This document shows, piece by piece, positions 1 to 8,242 of a DNA stretch of 64,000 bases. The notes beneath the pieces were generated by a model, which worked only from the letters and a program-made list of their open reading frames with translations, was not told the DNA's origin and did not search any database. Within the stretch, counting starts at the first letter, position 1; each line of letters starts with the position of its first letter. Source of the stretch: Bacteroides oleiciplenus YIT 12058 (GTDB taxonomy: Bacteria > Bacteroidota > Bacteroidia > Bacteroidales > Bacteroidaceae). The position numbers and the translations under genes were made by a program. Location of the stretch: NCBI RefSeq assembly GCF_000315485.1, contig NZ_JH992944.1, positions 62,001 to 126,000 of the forward strand, given 5' to 3'.

Positions 1-593
1 TACTCGCCCATTGACTGGAAGCGGTAGGACACGGCAAGGGATTTGACCGTGCTGGCCACCTGCTTTTTTATGTCGCCTTTAGCCGTGTCCACCTTCTGCA
101 CGGGTTCCCGGCTGCTGCGCCGTGAGCGTTCCGCCGTGTGCAGCCCGTAGCGCTGTTCCATGTCACGGGTGATACGCTTGCTGCGGCGGAAGAGGTAGTC
201 CTTGTTCAGCCGCTTGCCCTTCTCGTCCACGTTCAGCGACACGATGTGCAGGTGGTGGCGGTTGATGTCCTCATGTTTATAGACCATATAAGGCTGGTTG
301 CCGTAGCCGAGCTTCTCCATGTACTCGTGTGCGAGGTTTTCCAGTTCCACGTCCGTGAGCTTGTCATCGGGATGCGGATTGAGGGAGATGTGGATAACGG
401 TGTTGCGTGTACGCACGTGGGCGGGCATACAGTTCCGGAAGTCGTCCGCCGCCCGGCTTATGTCCACCTTTCCCGTACCCGCGTCAAAAATTCGGTTGGT
501 GGCAAGGAGCTTGCCTTCGTCCTTGTTAATCTTCTCGCCGTTGTAGGCGAGCGCCCCGTAAAGGGAGTTGCCTACACTGATTTTTGCGACCAT
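1..593 (-). CDS. mobB: MobB-type relaxase, partial (C-terminus beyond window start)
   Basis: This is the conjugative relaxase, which would nick oriT and lead the single strand into the recipient. The frame is open from the ATG at 591-593 to the window edge (about 197 residues visible). The N-terminus starts MVAKISVGNSLYGALAYN. Around residues 100-125 there is a HEDINRHHLHIVSLNVD segment, the metal-binding histidine cluster of the relaxase/mobilization nuclease family (Pfam Relaxase); upstream lies a conserved RNTVIHISLNPHPDD stretch. It overlaps the 3' end of mobA by 22 bp, the usual mobA-mobB arrangement of CTnDOT/CTnERL-type elements. A coupling protein gene (mobC) would be expected further left, outside the window. 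The family call is confident; the catalytic Tyr was not assigned. Confidence 0.88.
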   Translation of the reverse strand, partial: MVAKISVGNSLYGALAYNGEKINKDEGKLLATNRIFDAGTGKVDISRAADDFRNCMPAHVRTRNTVIHISLNPHPDDKLTDVELENLAHEYMEKLGYGNQPYMVYKHEDINRHHLHIVSLNVDEKGKRLNKDYLFRRSKRITRDMEQRYGLHTAERSRRSSREPVQKVDTAKGDIKKQVASTVKSLAVSYRFQSMGE

Positions 594-997
594 CGTTCTT
601 CAAATTTTTGGGTGAGTGCGATGATTTGGCGGCTCAACTCTACCAGTTCCATTGTCTGCTTTTCCAGTTTGTAGAGCAATGCCATCGCCTTTTTCTCGGA
701 AAAGCGGCTCTTCAATTCCTTTACGGTCTGGTTGTAGTTGTTGCCGACGGCGCGGTATTGTGCATGCAAAGCGGACAACTTGGTGTAATAGTCAAGCAAG
801 GTCTTGTCGGTTTTCATCACGCGGAACGTGTCACCGAAGACACGTGCCTTGACGAAAACCGCCTTCGCATAGACGCCGGACTGTTCGTACATGGTGAGGA
901 ATTTCACCCATTCCTCATTGTCAAAACGCACCATCACGCAGTGCGTCTTGCGGCTCTCTTTGGGGTGTCTGCCCCATTTCGGTTTCTCTTCTTTCAT
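572..997 (-). CDS. mobA: MobA-type mobilization accessory protein
   Basis: A 141-residue basic protein expected to act as the oriT-binding relaxosome accessory factor for MobB. I chose the ATG at 995-997 (MKEEKPKWGRHPKE) rather than the in-frame ATG at 1048, because a leader motif shared with three other genes of the element (CCACTAAAATCCACA, 1003-1017 on this strand) lies just upstream of it. The middle part (FDNEEWVKFLTMYEQSG...YAKAVFVKARVFG) resembles the ribbon-helix-helix-like N-termini of Bacteroides MobA/BmgA-type proteins. The C-terminal half is predominantly helical, probably coiled coil. It overlaps mobB and is divergent from traA. Confidence 0.82.
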   Translation of the reverse strand: MKEEKPKWGRHPKESRKTHCVMVRFDNEEWVKFLTMYEQSGVYAKAVFVKARVFGDTFRVMKTDKTLLDYYTKLSALHAQYRAVGNNYNQTVKELKSRFSEKKAMALLYKLEKQTMELVELSRQIIALTQKFEERWSQKSV

Positions 998-1673
998 AAA
1001 ACTGTGGATTTTAGTGGTGTCGCAACAGCACCCACAGCAAAAAGCCAACGGCAGTTTTCTCAGGGCTCACGACTTCGGAGTGAAGCCCCGCCCCCTGCAA
1101 GGGCAAGGTGTTGTTTCGGGGAGTAACCCGGAACCCTTTGAGTTACTCAAAGGACACCTTGCTATGTTCTAATGAACATAAAAATCCGCCGTAGGACGGA
1201 TTGGGGAGTAACCTTGTTACCACTGCCGCCGGGCATCTGCTTTGGACCCCGTCGCTTGGGGGCAAAGATAGAGGGATAAGCACAAAGGAATGAGGCACTT
1301 TACTGTGCCAATGACTGCCACTTGCTGCCACAAGCTGCCACTTACGGAGGAAGTGGTACAAGCTGTTGTTTTTCTGTTTTTATTTGCAGCATGTTTGATT
1401 GACAAGGCTATCTGTAAGACTATAAACCGTACTGTATGGAAGTCAGTAAACAGGTTAATCAATCAGCCGGTATAGCAATATATCAATATACTGATAATAT
1501 AGTTTGTAAACAGATACCGTTATCAGCAGATTGATTAGCCGGTTTACAAGTTGTATCACTGGTCGTAAGATTAACAGGCAGCTCTATCAGAGTATTGACC
1601 GATTGACCGGCTGGCATATTGATAAATGAATGATTTGATAAACTGATTGTATAACTAATTAAAAAGAAGAAGT
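998..1673. other. mobA-traA divergent intergenic region, probable oriT and tra control region
   Basis: This is 676 bp without a convincing gene. The left part (1103-1202) is packed with inverted repeats: GCAAGGTG 1103-1110 with CACCTTGC 1155-1162; CCTTTGAG-TTA-CTCAAAGG 1135-1153; TATGTTC-TAAT-GAACATA 1163-1180; and an imperfect AATCCGnC pair at 1183-1202. The right part (1395-1673) is AT-rich and holds degenerate repeats of AATCAGCCGGT type (1461-1471, 1533-1543, and a related copy near 1601-1614). Placement next to mobA and MobB fits oriT. The repeats before traA fit an operator or partition-like site. The oriT assignment is inference; no nick site was identified. Confidence 0.55.
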
Positions 1674-2432
1674 ATGAGTGAAACTTTATTTGTGGCTTTT
1701 TCCACCCAAAAGGGTGGAGCAGGCAAAACGACACTGACCGTATTGATGGCGAGCTATCTCCATTTTGTCAAGGGGCATAACGTAGCCGTGATTGATTGTG
1801 ATTTTCCACAGTTCAGCATCAAGGACATGAGGGAAAGGGATTTGAGAAATATCGAACGCAATCCCTATCTTAAAAAGATTGCGTTCGAGCAGTTCAAGAA
1901 ATTAAAGAAAAGGGCTTACCCTATATTGGCAAGCCGACCGGAAGAAGCCATTGATACGGCAAAACGTCTTCTTTCGGCGGAAACCCCACCGGACATCATT
2001 TTCTTTGACCTGCCCGGAACGATTAACAATGTGGGAGTTATCCAGACGATTGCTACAATGGATTATATTTTCTGTCCGATTGCTGCTGACCGGGTAGTCA
2101 TGGAAAGCTCCCTGAAATTTGCAAGTATCTTGAATGACACGCTGATAAGTACGGGAAAATCCAATATCAAAGGATTGTACCTGCTTTGGAATATGGTGGA
2201 CGGAAGGGAGAAAACGAACCTATACTCCATCTATGAAGCAATCGCCGGAGAGCTGGGGCTCGAAATAATGAAAACCTTTTTGCCTGACAGCAAGCGTTTC
2301 CGCAAGGAAGGTTCGGAAGACGAGGAAAAATCCTCTTTCCGTTCCACCGTGCTACCACCGGACCGGATACTCGCCAAAGGCAGCAATATCGACAAATTGG
2401 CGGAAGAAATGCTCACTCTGTTAAAACGATAA
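1674..2432 (+). CDS. traA: TraA, ParA-family ATPase of the conjugative transposon
   Basis: A 252-residue ParA/MinD-type P-loop ATPase that opens the tra operon. The deviant Walker A motif is near the N-terminus (FSTQKGGAGKTTLTV, residues about 9-23). It is followed by VIDCDFPQFS (switch region) and IIFFDLPGT (Walker B-like, about residues 105-113). A basic linker LKKRAYPILASRP follows the first third. In CTnDOT nomenclature the ParA-like protein is TraA. Its role is unproven; ParA proteins in conjugative elements often aid maintenance or positioning. The gap to the next gene is only 3 bp, so they are co-transcribed. The start ATG follows an AAAAAGAAGAAGT leader. Confidence 0.9.
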   Translation: MSETLFVAFSTQKGGAGKTTLTVLMASYLHFVKGHNVAVIDCDFPQFSIKDMRERDLRNIERNPYLKKIAFEQFKKLKKRAYPILASRPEEAIDTAKRLLSAETPPDIIFFDLPGTINNVGVIQTIATMDYIFCPIAADRVVMESSLKFASILNDTLISTGKSNIKGLYLLWNMVDGREKTNLYSIYEAIAGELGLEIMKTFLPDSKRFRKEGSEDEEKSSFRSTVLPPDRILAKGSNIDKLAEEMLTLLKR

Positions 2433-2435
2433 CCT

Positions 2436-2870
2436 ATGGCGAAAAATCTTGATGTAAACATAGATGCAGGTGATTTCCTCGATTCGTTCCGTCCCGAACT
2501 GCCTCCGCCTACCTCCCCAAAAGCTGGCATGAAGGGAGAAACGGAAACGGAGGAAAAGGAAAAGAAGGAAGATGTACTACCTAAAAATGAAAAGTCTGCG
2601 GATAACGGACAGGGCAAAAAAGAAGCGAAAAATCTGGAAATTGAATATCTGGAACTGTTCATCCGCAATGCGGCTACGGCTGCCCGTGACGGTAAGCTGA
2701 CTTATGTACGCAAGGAATACCATGACCGGATAATGAAAATCATTCAGGTAATCGGAAAGAACGGGCTTTCTCTCGCCGGATACATAGACCATGTACTGAC
2801 ACAGCATTTTGAACAGTACGAGGAAGTGGTGAAGAAACTGTATAAGAAGAATTATGAAGACGTATTTTAA
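2436..2870 (+). CDS. traB: DUF3408 protein, TraB-like
   Basis: A 144-residue protein with a highly charged, probably disordered N-terminal half (Pro-rich to residue 30, then Lys/Glu-rich to about 65). The conserved C-terminal half (LTYVRKEYHDRIMKIIQVIG...SLAGYIDHVLTQHFEQYEEVV) matches the DUF3408 family found in Bacteroides conjugative transposons. The C-terminal fold looks ribbon-helix-helix-like (R/K-x-E-Y-H...I followed by two helices), which would fit a DNA-binding partner for the ParA protein TraA. That link is inference from gene order. The symbol follows the position in the CTnDOT tra series. Confidence 0.7.
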   Translation: MAKNLDVNIDAGDFLDSFRPELPPPTSPKAGMKGETETEEKEKKEDVLPKNEKSADNGQGKKEAKNLEIEYLELFIRNAATAARDGKLTYVRKEYHDRIMKIIQVIGKNGLSLAGYIDHVLTQHFEQYEEVVKKLYKKNYEDVF

Positions 2871-2889
2871 TCCATAAAAAAACAAGAGT

Positions 2890-3162
2890 ATGAAAACAAG
2901 TAAGAAAGAAGAGTTTATAAGAAAATTCATGAAAGTTCCTGCCGCAAAAACGGGAGAAAAGAAACAGGTTTACATAAGTGAAGAGAACTATGAGTGCCTC
3001 ACACTGATTGCCCAAAAACTTAGCAAGAATAAATTTGATTTGAGTGGGTATTTGGATAATATTTTGGCTGACCACATCACCCGTTATGGAAAAACGGCAA
3101 TAGAACTGAATAGAGAAAGAATAAGGGAAGAAATGATTGAAAATTCATTAAAAAAGTCTTGA
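2890..3162 (+). CDS. traC: Second DUF3408-like protein, TraC-like
   Basis: A 90-residue basic protein whose central part (KQVYISEENYECLTLIAQKLSKNKFDLSGYLDNILADHI) aligns by eye with the C-terminal half of the preceding gene: Y-[IV]-x(4)-Y...[LI]...L[AS]GY[IL]D[HN][VI]L. It is therefore probably a short paralogue of that DUF3408 protein, lacking the charged N-terminal extension. The ribbon-helix-helix-like pattern suggests DNA binding, but no function is established. It lies between traB and traD in the tra operon, 19 bp and 4 bp from its neighbours. Confidence 0.65.
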   Translation: MKTSKKEEFIRKFMKVPAAKTGEKKQVYISEENYECLTLIAQKLSKNKFDLSGYLDNILADHITRYGKTAIELNRERIREEMIENSLKKS

Positions 3163-3166
3163 AGCT

Positions 3167-3865
3167 ATGACAACCGTACTTGTATGCCTGCTGGTACTCT
3201 ATAACGCATGGCTCGTGACCTACCTGTTATGGGAGAAACGGCAGGGAGCGGAACGTCCCGAAGCGGACGAGCCGCAACCGCAAGGAAGAACCGCAGACCC
3301 GACGGATGTTGTCGGCAGGAGCCTTTTCAGGATGACGGAGAAAGTGCCAACACCTGCCACTTCTGTGCCACAAGCTGCCACTTATGGAGAAAGCGAGGAA
3401 GTTGAGGAAGAGGATGTTACTTTTGCCGACGAAACGGACGGAACACCGCCGGAGCAGATACCGGACGACCAACTGGACGATGCCTTTTCCGACCTCCGCA
3501 TTACCGACGTGCCCGTGGAATATGACGGGGACGGACCGAAAAAGGATGCTACGGTGGGTTACGCTTCGGGAGCTACCTTTGAGGAAATCGACAAGGCGGT
3601 ACGCACAGCGAAAAATCCGTCGGCAAGTGAGGAAGAACAGCGCAACGCCGGAAAGGTGTTCAGTCAAATGGAAGGCAACGAACTTTTCGACAGGCTGACG
3701 AACATGTCTTCCATCGGTAGTAAGATAACGGGGTTGATGGACCTCTACCTGAATAAACCTGTTATTCCAAAGGGGGGGAGAAAGGAAGTCAGGCAGGTCC
3801 AGCCCCAACCCATACCCGTGATGCCCGACACCGTGGAGGGCTTCAACATACGGGATTTTGTATAA
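3167..3865 (+). CDS. traD: TraD-like conjugal transfer protein (DUF4122-type)
   Basis: A 232-residue protein with one N-terminal membrane segment (about residues 3-20, TVLVCLLVLYNAWLVTYLLW) and then a long acidic, Pro/Glu/Asp-rich region. The C-terminal part (about residues 125-215) contains a conserved FEEIDKAVRTAKNP...GKVFSQMEGNELFDRL stretch. The composition and position match the protein annotated TraD/DUF4122 in CTnDOT-type elements. A membrane-anchored accessory role in the transfer apparatus is inferred. It is not the TraD coupling protein of F plasmids: no P-loop is present. GC content is visibly higher from here to traO than in traB-traC. Confidence 0.65.
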   Translation: MTTVLVCLLVLYNAWLVTYLLWEKRQGAERPEADEPQPQGRTADPTDVVGRSLFRMTEKVPTPATSVPQAATYGESEEVEEEDVTFADETDGTPPEQIPDDQLDDAFSDLRITDVPVEYDGDGPKKDATVGYASGATFEEIDKAVRTAKNPSASEEEQRNAGKVFSQMEGNELFDRLTNMSSIGSKITGLMDLYLNKPVIPKGGRKEVRQVQPQPIPVMPDTVEGFNIRDFV

Positions 3866-3918
3866 CGGTTAAAAAAGTAATGAACGATGAAGAAAATTGA
3901 TTACGGTTAGCGGCAAGT

Positions 3919-3985
3919 GCGACACCACTGAATCCACAAGTAAAAAAGTATCAAACCCGCCGTGAGGACTATCCACCCTCACGGC
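3919..3985 (+). promoter_or_regulatory. Conserved leader motif and hairpin before traE
   Basis: The 139-bp gap between traD and traE contains a copy of the element-wide leader motif (GCGACACCACTGAATCCACA, 3919-3938). A perfect 9-bp hairpin follows (GCCGTGAGG 3959-3967, CCTCACGGC 3977-3985, 9-nt loop), with no downstream T-run. A promoter, processing site or attenuator controlling the traE-traQ part is plausible but unproven. Confidence 0.5.
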
Positions 3986-4004
3986 AACAAAAAAAGAACG
4001 ATTT

Positions 4005-4304
4005 ATGACAAAGAAACATTTCCTTTCCGCAGCCGCCCTTCTGCTGGCTGCATCTTCCGCCTTTGCACAGGGCAACGGCATGGCTGGTATCACCGAGGCG
4101 ACCGGCATGGTGACTTCGTATTTCGAGCCCGCCACGAAATTAATTTACGCCATCGGCGCGGTCGTGGGGTTGATTGGCGGGGTAAAAGTTTACGGTAAAT
4201 TTTCATCCGGCGACCCCGACACGTCCAAAACTGCCGCCTCGTGGTTCGGAGCCTGTATCTTCCTGATTGTAGCCGCCACCATCCTGCGCTCCTTCTTCCT
4301 ATAA
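4005..4304 (+). CDS. traE: TraE, DUF4134 membrane protein (VirB2-like position)
   Basis: A 99-residue protein with an N-terminal signal sequence (MTKKHFLSAAALLLAASSAFAQG, cleavage likely after AFA). Two hydrophobic helices follow (about residues 43-62, LIYAIGAVVGLIGGVKVYG, and 78-98). Size, processed N-terminus and two helices resemble VirB2-type pilins. The family is DUF4134, called TraE in CTnDOT. It sits directly before TraF and the VirB4-like TraG, the place of a pilin/VirB3/VirB4 module. The pilin role is inference. Confidence 0.82.
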   Translation: MTKKHFLSAAALLLAASSAFAQGNGMAGITEATGMVTSYFEPATKLIYAIGAVVGLIGGVKVYGKFSSGDPDTSKTAASWFGACIFLIVAATILRSFFL

Positions 4305-4323
4305 TATATAATGTATAGGAATT

Positions 4324-4659
4324 ATGGCAGAATACCCTATCAACAAAGGGATCGGGGCGTCGGTTGAGTTCAAGGGACTGAAAGCGCAATACCTCTTCAT
4401 CTTTGCGGGAGGTCTGCTGCTTCTCTTCGTCCTTTTTGTCATCATGTACATGGTTGGTATCAACCAATGGTTCTGCATCGGCTTCGGAGTGACCTGTGCC
4501 TCCGTGCTGGTCTGGCAGACCTTCCGGCTGAACGCCCTCTACGGCGAACACGGGCTTATGAAGCTCGGAGCCGTCAGGAGCCATCCGCGATACCTTATCA
4601 ACCGCCGCCGCATCTCTCGGCTGTTCAAACTTAAAAGAAGAAAGGAAGAGAAACAATGA
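4324..4659 (+). CDS. traF: TraF, DUF4133 membrane protein (VirB3-like)
   Basis: A 111-residue protein with two adjacent membrane helices (about residues 24-46 and 49-67) and a basic C-terminus (RRRISRLFKLKRRKEEKQ). It belongs to the DUF4133 family, TraF of CTnDOT-like elements. Topology and position immediately before the VirB4 ATPase correspond to VirB3 of type IV secretion systems. The stop codon overlaps the traG start (ATGA, 4656-4659), indicating translational coupling. Confidence 0.82.
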   Translation: MAEYPINKGIGASVEFKGLKAQYLFIFAGGLLLLFVLFVIMYMVGINQWFCIGFGVTCASVLVWQTFRLNALYGEHGLMKLGAVRSHPRYLINRRRISRLFKLKRRKEEKQ

Positions 4660-7160
4660 GAAATATACTGAAAGCCACCACGCTGGAAAACAAGTTCCCG
4701 CTGCTTGCCGTCGAGGACGGCTGCATCCTCTCGAAAAACGCTGATATAACAGCCTGCTTTGAAGTGGTGCTGCCCGAACTGTACACGGTGACTGCCGAAG
4801 AATACGAGGCGGTACACGCTGCCTGGTGCAAGGCGGTGAAAGTTCTGCCGGACTTCAGCGTGCTGCACAAGCAGGACTGGTTCATGCGTGAAAGCTACAA
4901 GCCGGAGCTTGGAAAGGAGGACATGAGTTTCCTTTCCCGTTCATTCGAGCGCCATTTCAACGAACGCCCGTACCTTGCCCATACCTGCTATTTGTTCCTG
5001 ACGAAAACCACGAGAGAACAGAGCCGCAGGCAGAGCAATTTCAGCACGCTGTGCCGGGGGCATATCATCCCCAAAGAGATAGACAAGGAAAGTGCGGCAC
5101 GCTTTATCGAAGCGACGGAGCAGTTCGAGCGTATCCTGAACGACAGCGGCTTTATCCGCCTGCGCCGCCTGCCTACCGATGAAATCATAGGGACGGAGGA
5201 ATGTGCCGGAATAATTGAGAAATACTTCTCGCTCTCGCAGGAGCATACCGCCTGTTTGCAGGACCTGGCTTTTTCGGCGGATGAAATGCGCATCGGTGAC
5301 AACATGCTGTGCCTGCATACGCTTTCCGACACGGAAGACCTGCCGGTGAGCGTGGCGACCGACACGCGCTACGAACGACTTTCCACCGACCGTTCGGACT
5401 GCCGCCTTTCCTTCGCCTCTCCCGTTGGGTTGCTGCTGGACTGCAACCATGTCTATAACCAATACCTGTTTATAGACAACAGCGACGAGAACCTGCAAAA
5501 GTTCGAGAAGTCCGCCCGTAACATGCAGTCGCTCTCACGCTACTCGCGCAGCAACGCCATCAATCAGGAGTGGATAGACGAGTATCTGAACGAGGCGCAC
5601 TCCAACGGGTTGGTTTCCGTGAGGGCGCATTTCAATGTAATGGCATGGAGCGACAACGCGGAAGAGTTGAAGCACATAAAGAACGATGTAGGCTCCCAAC
5701 TCGCCAAAATGGAATGTATGCCTCGCCACAACACGATAGACTGCCCGACCTTGTTCTGGGCGGCTATTCCGGGCAACGCCGGGGATTTTCCGGGTGAGGA
5801 GAGCTTCTACACGTTCATTGAGCAAGCCGTCTGCCTCTTTACGGAGGAAACCAACTACCGCAGCTCATTGTCCCCGTTCGGCATCAAGATGGTGGACCGG
5901 CTCACCGGACGACCGCTGCATCTGGATATTTCCGACCTGCCGATGAAAAGAGGCATCACCACCAACCGAAATAAATTCGTGCTGGGACCTTCGGGCAGCG
6001 GCAAGTCCTTCTTTATGAACCATCTTGTGAGGCAGTATTACGAGCAAGGCACGCACGTGGTGCTCGTGGACACGGGTAATTCGTATCAGGGGCTTTGCGA
6101 GATGATACACCGCAAAACAAACGGGCAGGACGGAATTTATTTCACTTATACGGAAGAGAAGCCCATCAGTTTCAACCCATTTTTCACCGACGACTATAAG
6201 TTCGACGTGGAAAAGAAGGACAGCATCAAGACCCTGTTACTCACCCTCTGGAAAAGCGAGAACGAGGAAGTGTCAAAAACGGAGTCGGGAGAATTGGGCA
6301 GCGCGGTGTCGGCTTATATCCGCCGGATACAGGATGACCGCAGCATCGTGCCGTGCTTCAACACCTTCTACGAATACATGAGGGACGTGTACCGCAAGGA
6401 ACTGGAGGAAAGGGAGATAAAAGTCGGTAAAGACGACTTCAACATCGACAACTTCCTCATCACACTGCGGCAATACTACGAGGGTGGGCGGTATGACTTC
6501 CTGCTGAACTCCCGCGAGAACATCGACCTGCTTTCCAAACGGTTCATCGTCTTCGAGATTGATGCTGTGAAGGAAAACAAGGAACTTTTCCCGGTAGTGA
6601 CCATCATCATCATGGAGGCGTTCATCAATAAGATGCGAAGGCTGAAAGGTGTCAGGAAACAACTGATTGTGGAAGAGGCTTGGAAGGCTCTCTCTTCGGC
6701 GAATATGGCTGAATATCTGCGGTATATGTACAAGACCGTTCGTAAATATTTCGGTGAAGCCATCGTCGTGACGCAGGAGGTGGACGACATCATTTCCAGT
6801 CCGGTGGTAAAAGAGAGTATCATCAACAACTCGGACTGCAAGATACTGCTCGACCAGCGGAAGTACATGAACAAGTTCGACCAGATACAAGCGTTGCTCG
6901 GACTGACAGACAAGGAAAAGTCGCAGGTACTCTCCATCAACATGGCAAACCATCCGAACCGGCTATATAAAGAGGTGTGGATCGGTTTGGGCGGTATGCA
7001 GTCCGCCGTGTATGCCACAGAGGTTAGTGCCGAGGAATACCTCGCGTACACGACCGAAGAGACGGAAAAGGTGGAAGTGTACCGGCTTGCCGAAAAGCTG
7101 GGCGGCGACATTGAGGCGGCTATCAGGCAGCTTGCCGAAAAACGGAGGAATGAAAAATAA
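4656..7160 (+). CDS. traG: TraG, VirB4-type conjugation ATPase
   Basis: This is the 834-residue energy-providing ATPase of the type IV secretion system that assembles the mating channel at the inner membrane. It has a Walker A motif LGPSGSGKSFF (about residue 444) followed by VVLVDTGNSYQGL, and a Walker B-like segment RKQLIVEEAWKAL (about residue 667). Conserved TVRKYFGEAIVVTQEVDDI and SDCKILLDQRKY motifs of the Bacteroides TraG family follow. The N-terminal half is the VirB4 CagE/TrbE-like domain. Length is normal for the family. It starts inside the last codons of traF. Confidence 0.95.
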   Translation: MRNILKATTLENKFPLLAVEDGCILSKNADITACFEVVLPELYTVTAEEYEAVHAAWCKAVKVLPDFSVLHKQDWFMRESYKPELGKEDMSFLSRSFERHFNERPYLAHTCYLFLTKTTREQSRRQSNFSTLCRGHIIPKEIDKESAARFIEATEQFERILNDSGFIRLRRLPTDEIIGTEECAGIIEKYFSLSQEHTACLQDLAFSADEMRIGDNMLCLHTLSDTEDLPVSVATDTRYERLSTDRSDCRLSFASPVGLLLDCNHVYNQYLFIDNSDENLQKFEKSARNMQSLSRYSRSNAINQEWIDEYLNEAHSNGLVSVRAHFNVMAWSDNAEELKHIKNDVGSQLAKMECMPRHNTIDCPTLFWAAIPGNAGDFPGEESFYTFIEQAVCLFTEETNYRSSLSPFGIKMVDRLTGRPLHLDISDLPMKRGITTNRNKFVLGPSGSGKSFFMNHLVRQYYEQGTHVVLVDTGNSYQGLCEMIHRKTNGQDGIYFTYTEEKPISFNPFFTDDYKFDVEKKDSIKTLLLTLWKSENEEVSKTESGELGSAVSAYIRRIQDDRSIVPCFNTFYEYMRDVYRKELEEREIKVGKDDFNIDNFLITLRQYYEGGRYDFLLNSRENIDLLSKRFIVFEIDAVKENKELFPVVTIIIMEAFINKMRRLKGVRKQLIVEEAWKALSSANMAEYLRYMYKTVRKYFGEAIVVTQEVDDIISSPVVKESIINNSDCKILLDQRKYMNKFDQIQALLGLTDKEKSQVLSINMANHPNRLYKEVWIGLGGMQSAVYATEVSAEEYLAYTTEETEKVEVYRLAEKLGGDIEAAIRQLAEKRRNEK

Positions 7161-7189
7161 CAGAGTGATTAACTAAAAGAAAAAGAAAG

Positions 7190-7576
7190 ATGAATTTCAA
7201 CAGACGACAACTGCTGCTTATGGGCAGCTACCTGATAGGACTTGCCGGTGTCATGCTGCAAGCCTGCACCGAGATAAAAGGGACAGACCGCGACAAGCTC
7301 TGCGGAAATTGGGAAAGCGTGGAAGGCAAACCCGACGTGCTGATATACCGCGAGGGCGGAGCCTACAAGGTGACGGTATTCAGGAAAGCGGGCAAACCGC
7401 GCAGGCTCAAACCCCGGACCTATCTATTGCAGGAAGAGGACGGCAACCTGTTTATCCATACGGGTTTCCGCATAGACGTTTCCTACAATGAGGCGGCGGA
7501 CGTGCTGACCTTCTCCCCGAACGGCGACTATGTACGCGCGGCGGAAAACGGCACGGGCAGAAAGAAACAGAAATAA
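7190..7576 (+). CDS. traH: DUF3876 lipoprotein, TraH-like
   Basis: A 128-residue protein with a lipoprotein signal sequence: basic start, hydrophobic core MGSYLIGLAGVML, then lipobox LQAC with Cys near residue 26. The mature part is a small beta-rich domain (LCGNWESVEGKPDVLIYREGG...LIHTGF...DVLTFSPNGDYVR), the pattern of DUF3876. It lies between the VirB4 and DUF4141 genes. Its role in the pore is unknown; small lipoproteins at this position could be VirB7-like, which is inference only. Confidence 0.72.
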   Translation: MNFNRRQLLLMGSYLIGLAGVMLQACTEIKGTDRDKLCGNWESVEGKPDVLIYREGGAYKVTVFRKAGKPRRLKPRTYLLQEEDGNLFIHTGFRIDVSYNEAADVLTFSPNGDYVRAAENGTGRKKQK

Positions 7577-7582
7577 GAACAA

Positions 7583-7600
7583 TTCCACTAAATCCACAAG
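7583..7600 (+). promoter_or_regulatory. Conserved leader motif before traI
   Basis: TTCCACTAAATCCACAAG lies 3 bp upstream of the traI ATG. It is one of four copies in the element (also before mobA, traE and traN). The spacing is close enough to include the ribosome-binding region. Confidence 0.5.
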
Positions 7601-7603
7601 AAA

Positions 7604-8239
7604 ATGAGAATGAGAACAAGAATTATCTGGCTTTTCAGCCTGTGCCTGCTGCTGGCGGGCAGGGCAAACGCCCAATGGGTGGTGAGCGACCCCGGCAACC
7701 TGGCACAAGGGATTATCAACGCCACGAAGAACATCGTGCATACCTCGAAGACGGCTTCCAACATGGTGAGCAATTTTCAGGAAACGGTAAAGATTTACGA
7801 GCAGGGTAAAAAATATTACGACGCGCTCAAATCAGTGAGCAATCTGGTGAAGGATGCCCGGAAGGTGCAGCAGACCATCCTGATGGTAGGCGACATCACG
7901 GACATCTACGTGAACAGTTTCCAGAAGATGCTGCATGACGAAAATTTCACGCCCGAAGAGTTGTCCGCCATCGCCTTCGGCTACACGAAGCTGCTGGAAG
8001 AGAGCAACGGGGTATTGACCGACCTGAAAAACGTGGTGAACATCACCACGCTCTCCATGACGGACAAGGACCGCATGGACGTGGTGGACCGGTGCTACAA
8101 CTCCATGCGCAACTACCGCAGCCTTGTGAGCTACTACACCAACAAGAACATCTCGGTGTCGTACCTGCGTGCGAAGAAGAAACAGGATACGGAAAGGGTG
8201 CTCTCCCTTTACGGCAGTGCAAACGAAAGATACTGGTAA
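7604..8239 (+). CDS. traI: TraI, DUF4141 conjugal transfer protein (VirB5-like position)
   Basis: A 211-residue secreted protein with a signal peptide (MRMRTRIIWLFSLCLLLAGRANAQ, cleavage after ANA). The mature part is largely helical (SDPGNLAQGIINATKNIVHTSKTASNMVSNFQETVKIYEQG...). Length, secretion and helical repeats resemble VirB5/TrbJ-type proteins, and the family is DUF4141, TraI in CTnDOT. It is followed after 3 bp by the VirB6-like TraJ, the expected order for VirB5-VirB6. Confidence 0.82.
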   Translation: MRMRTRIIWLFSLCLLLAGRANAQWVVSDPGNLAQGIINATKNIVHTSKTASNMVSNFQETVKIYEQGKKYYDALKSVSNLVKDARKVQQTILMVGDITDIYVNSFQKMLHDENFTPEELSAIAFGYTKLLEESNGVLTDLKNVVNITTLSMTDKDRMDVVDRCYNSMRNYRSLVSYYTNKNISVSYLRAKKKQDTERVLSLYGSANERYW

Positions 8240-8242
8240 CCC

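Noticed and set aside
138..1126. Plus-strand open frames of 178 and 180 codons across the start of the window
   Set aside because: They lie opposite mobB and mobA, have low-complexity His/Val/Leu-rich translations and no family features, so they are shadows of the minus-strand genes.
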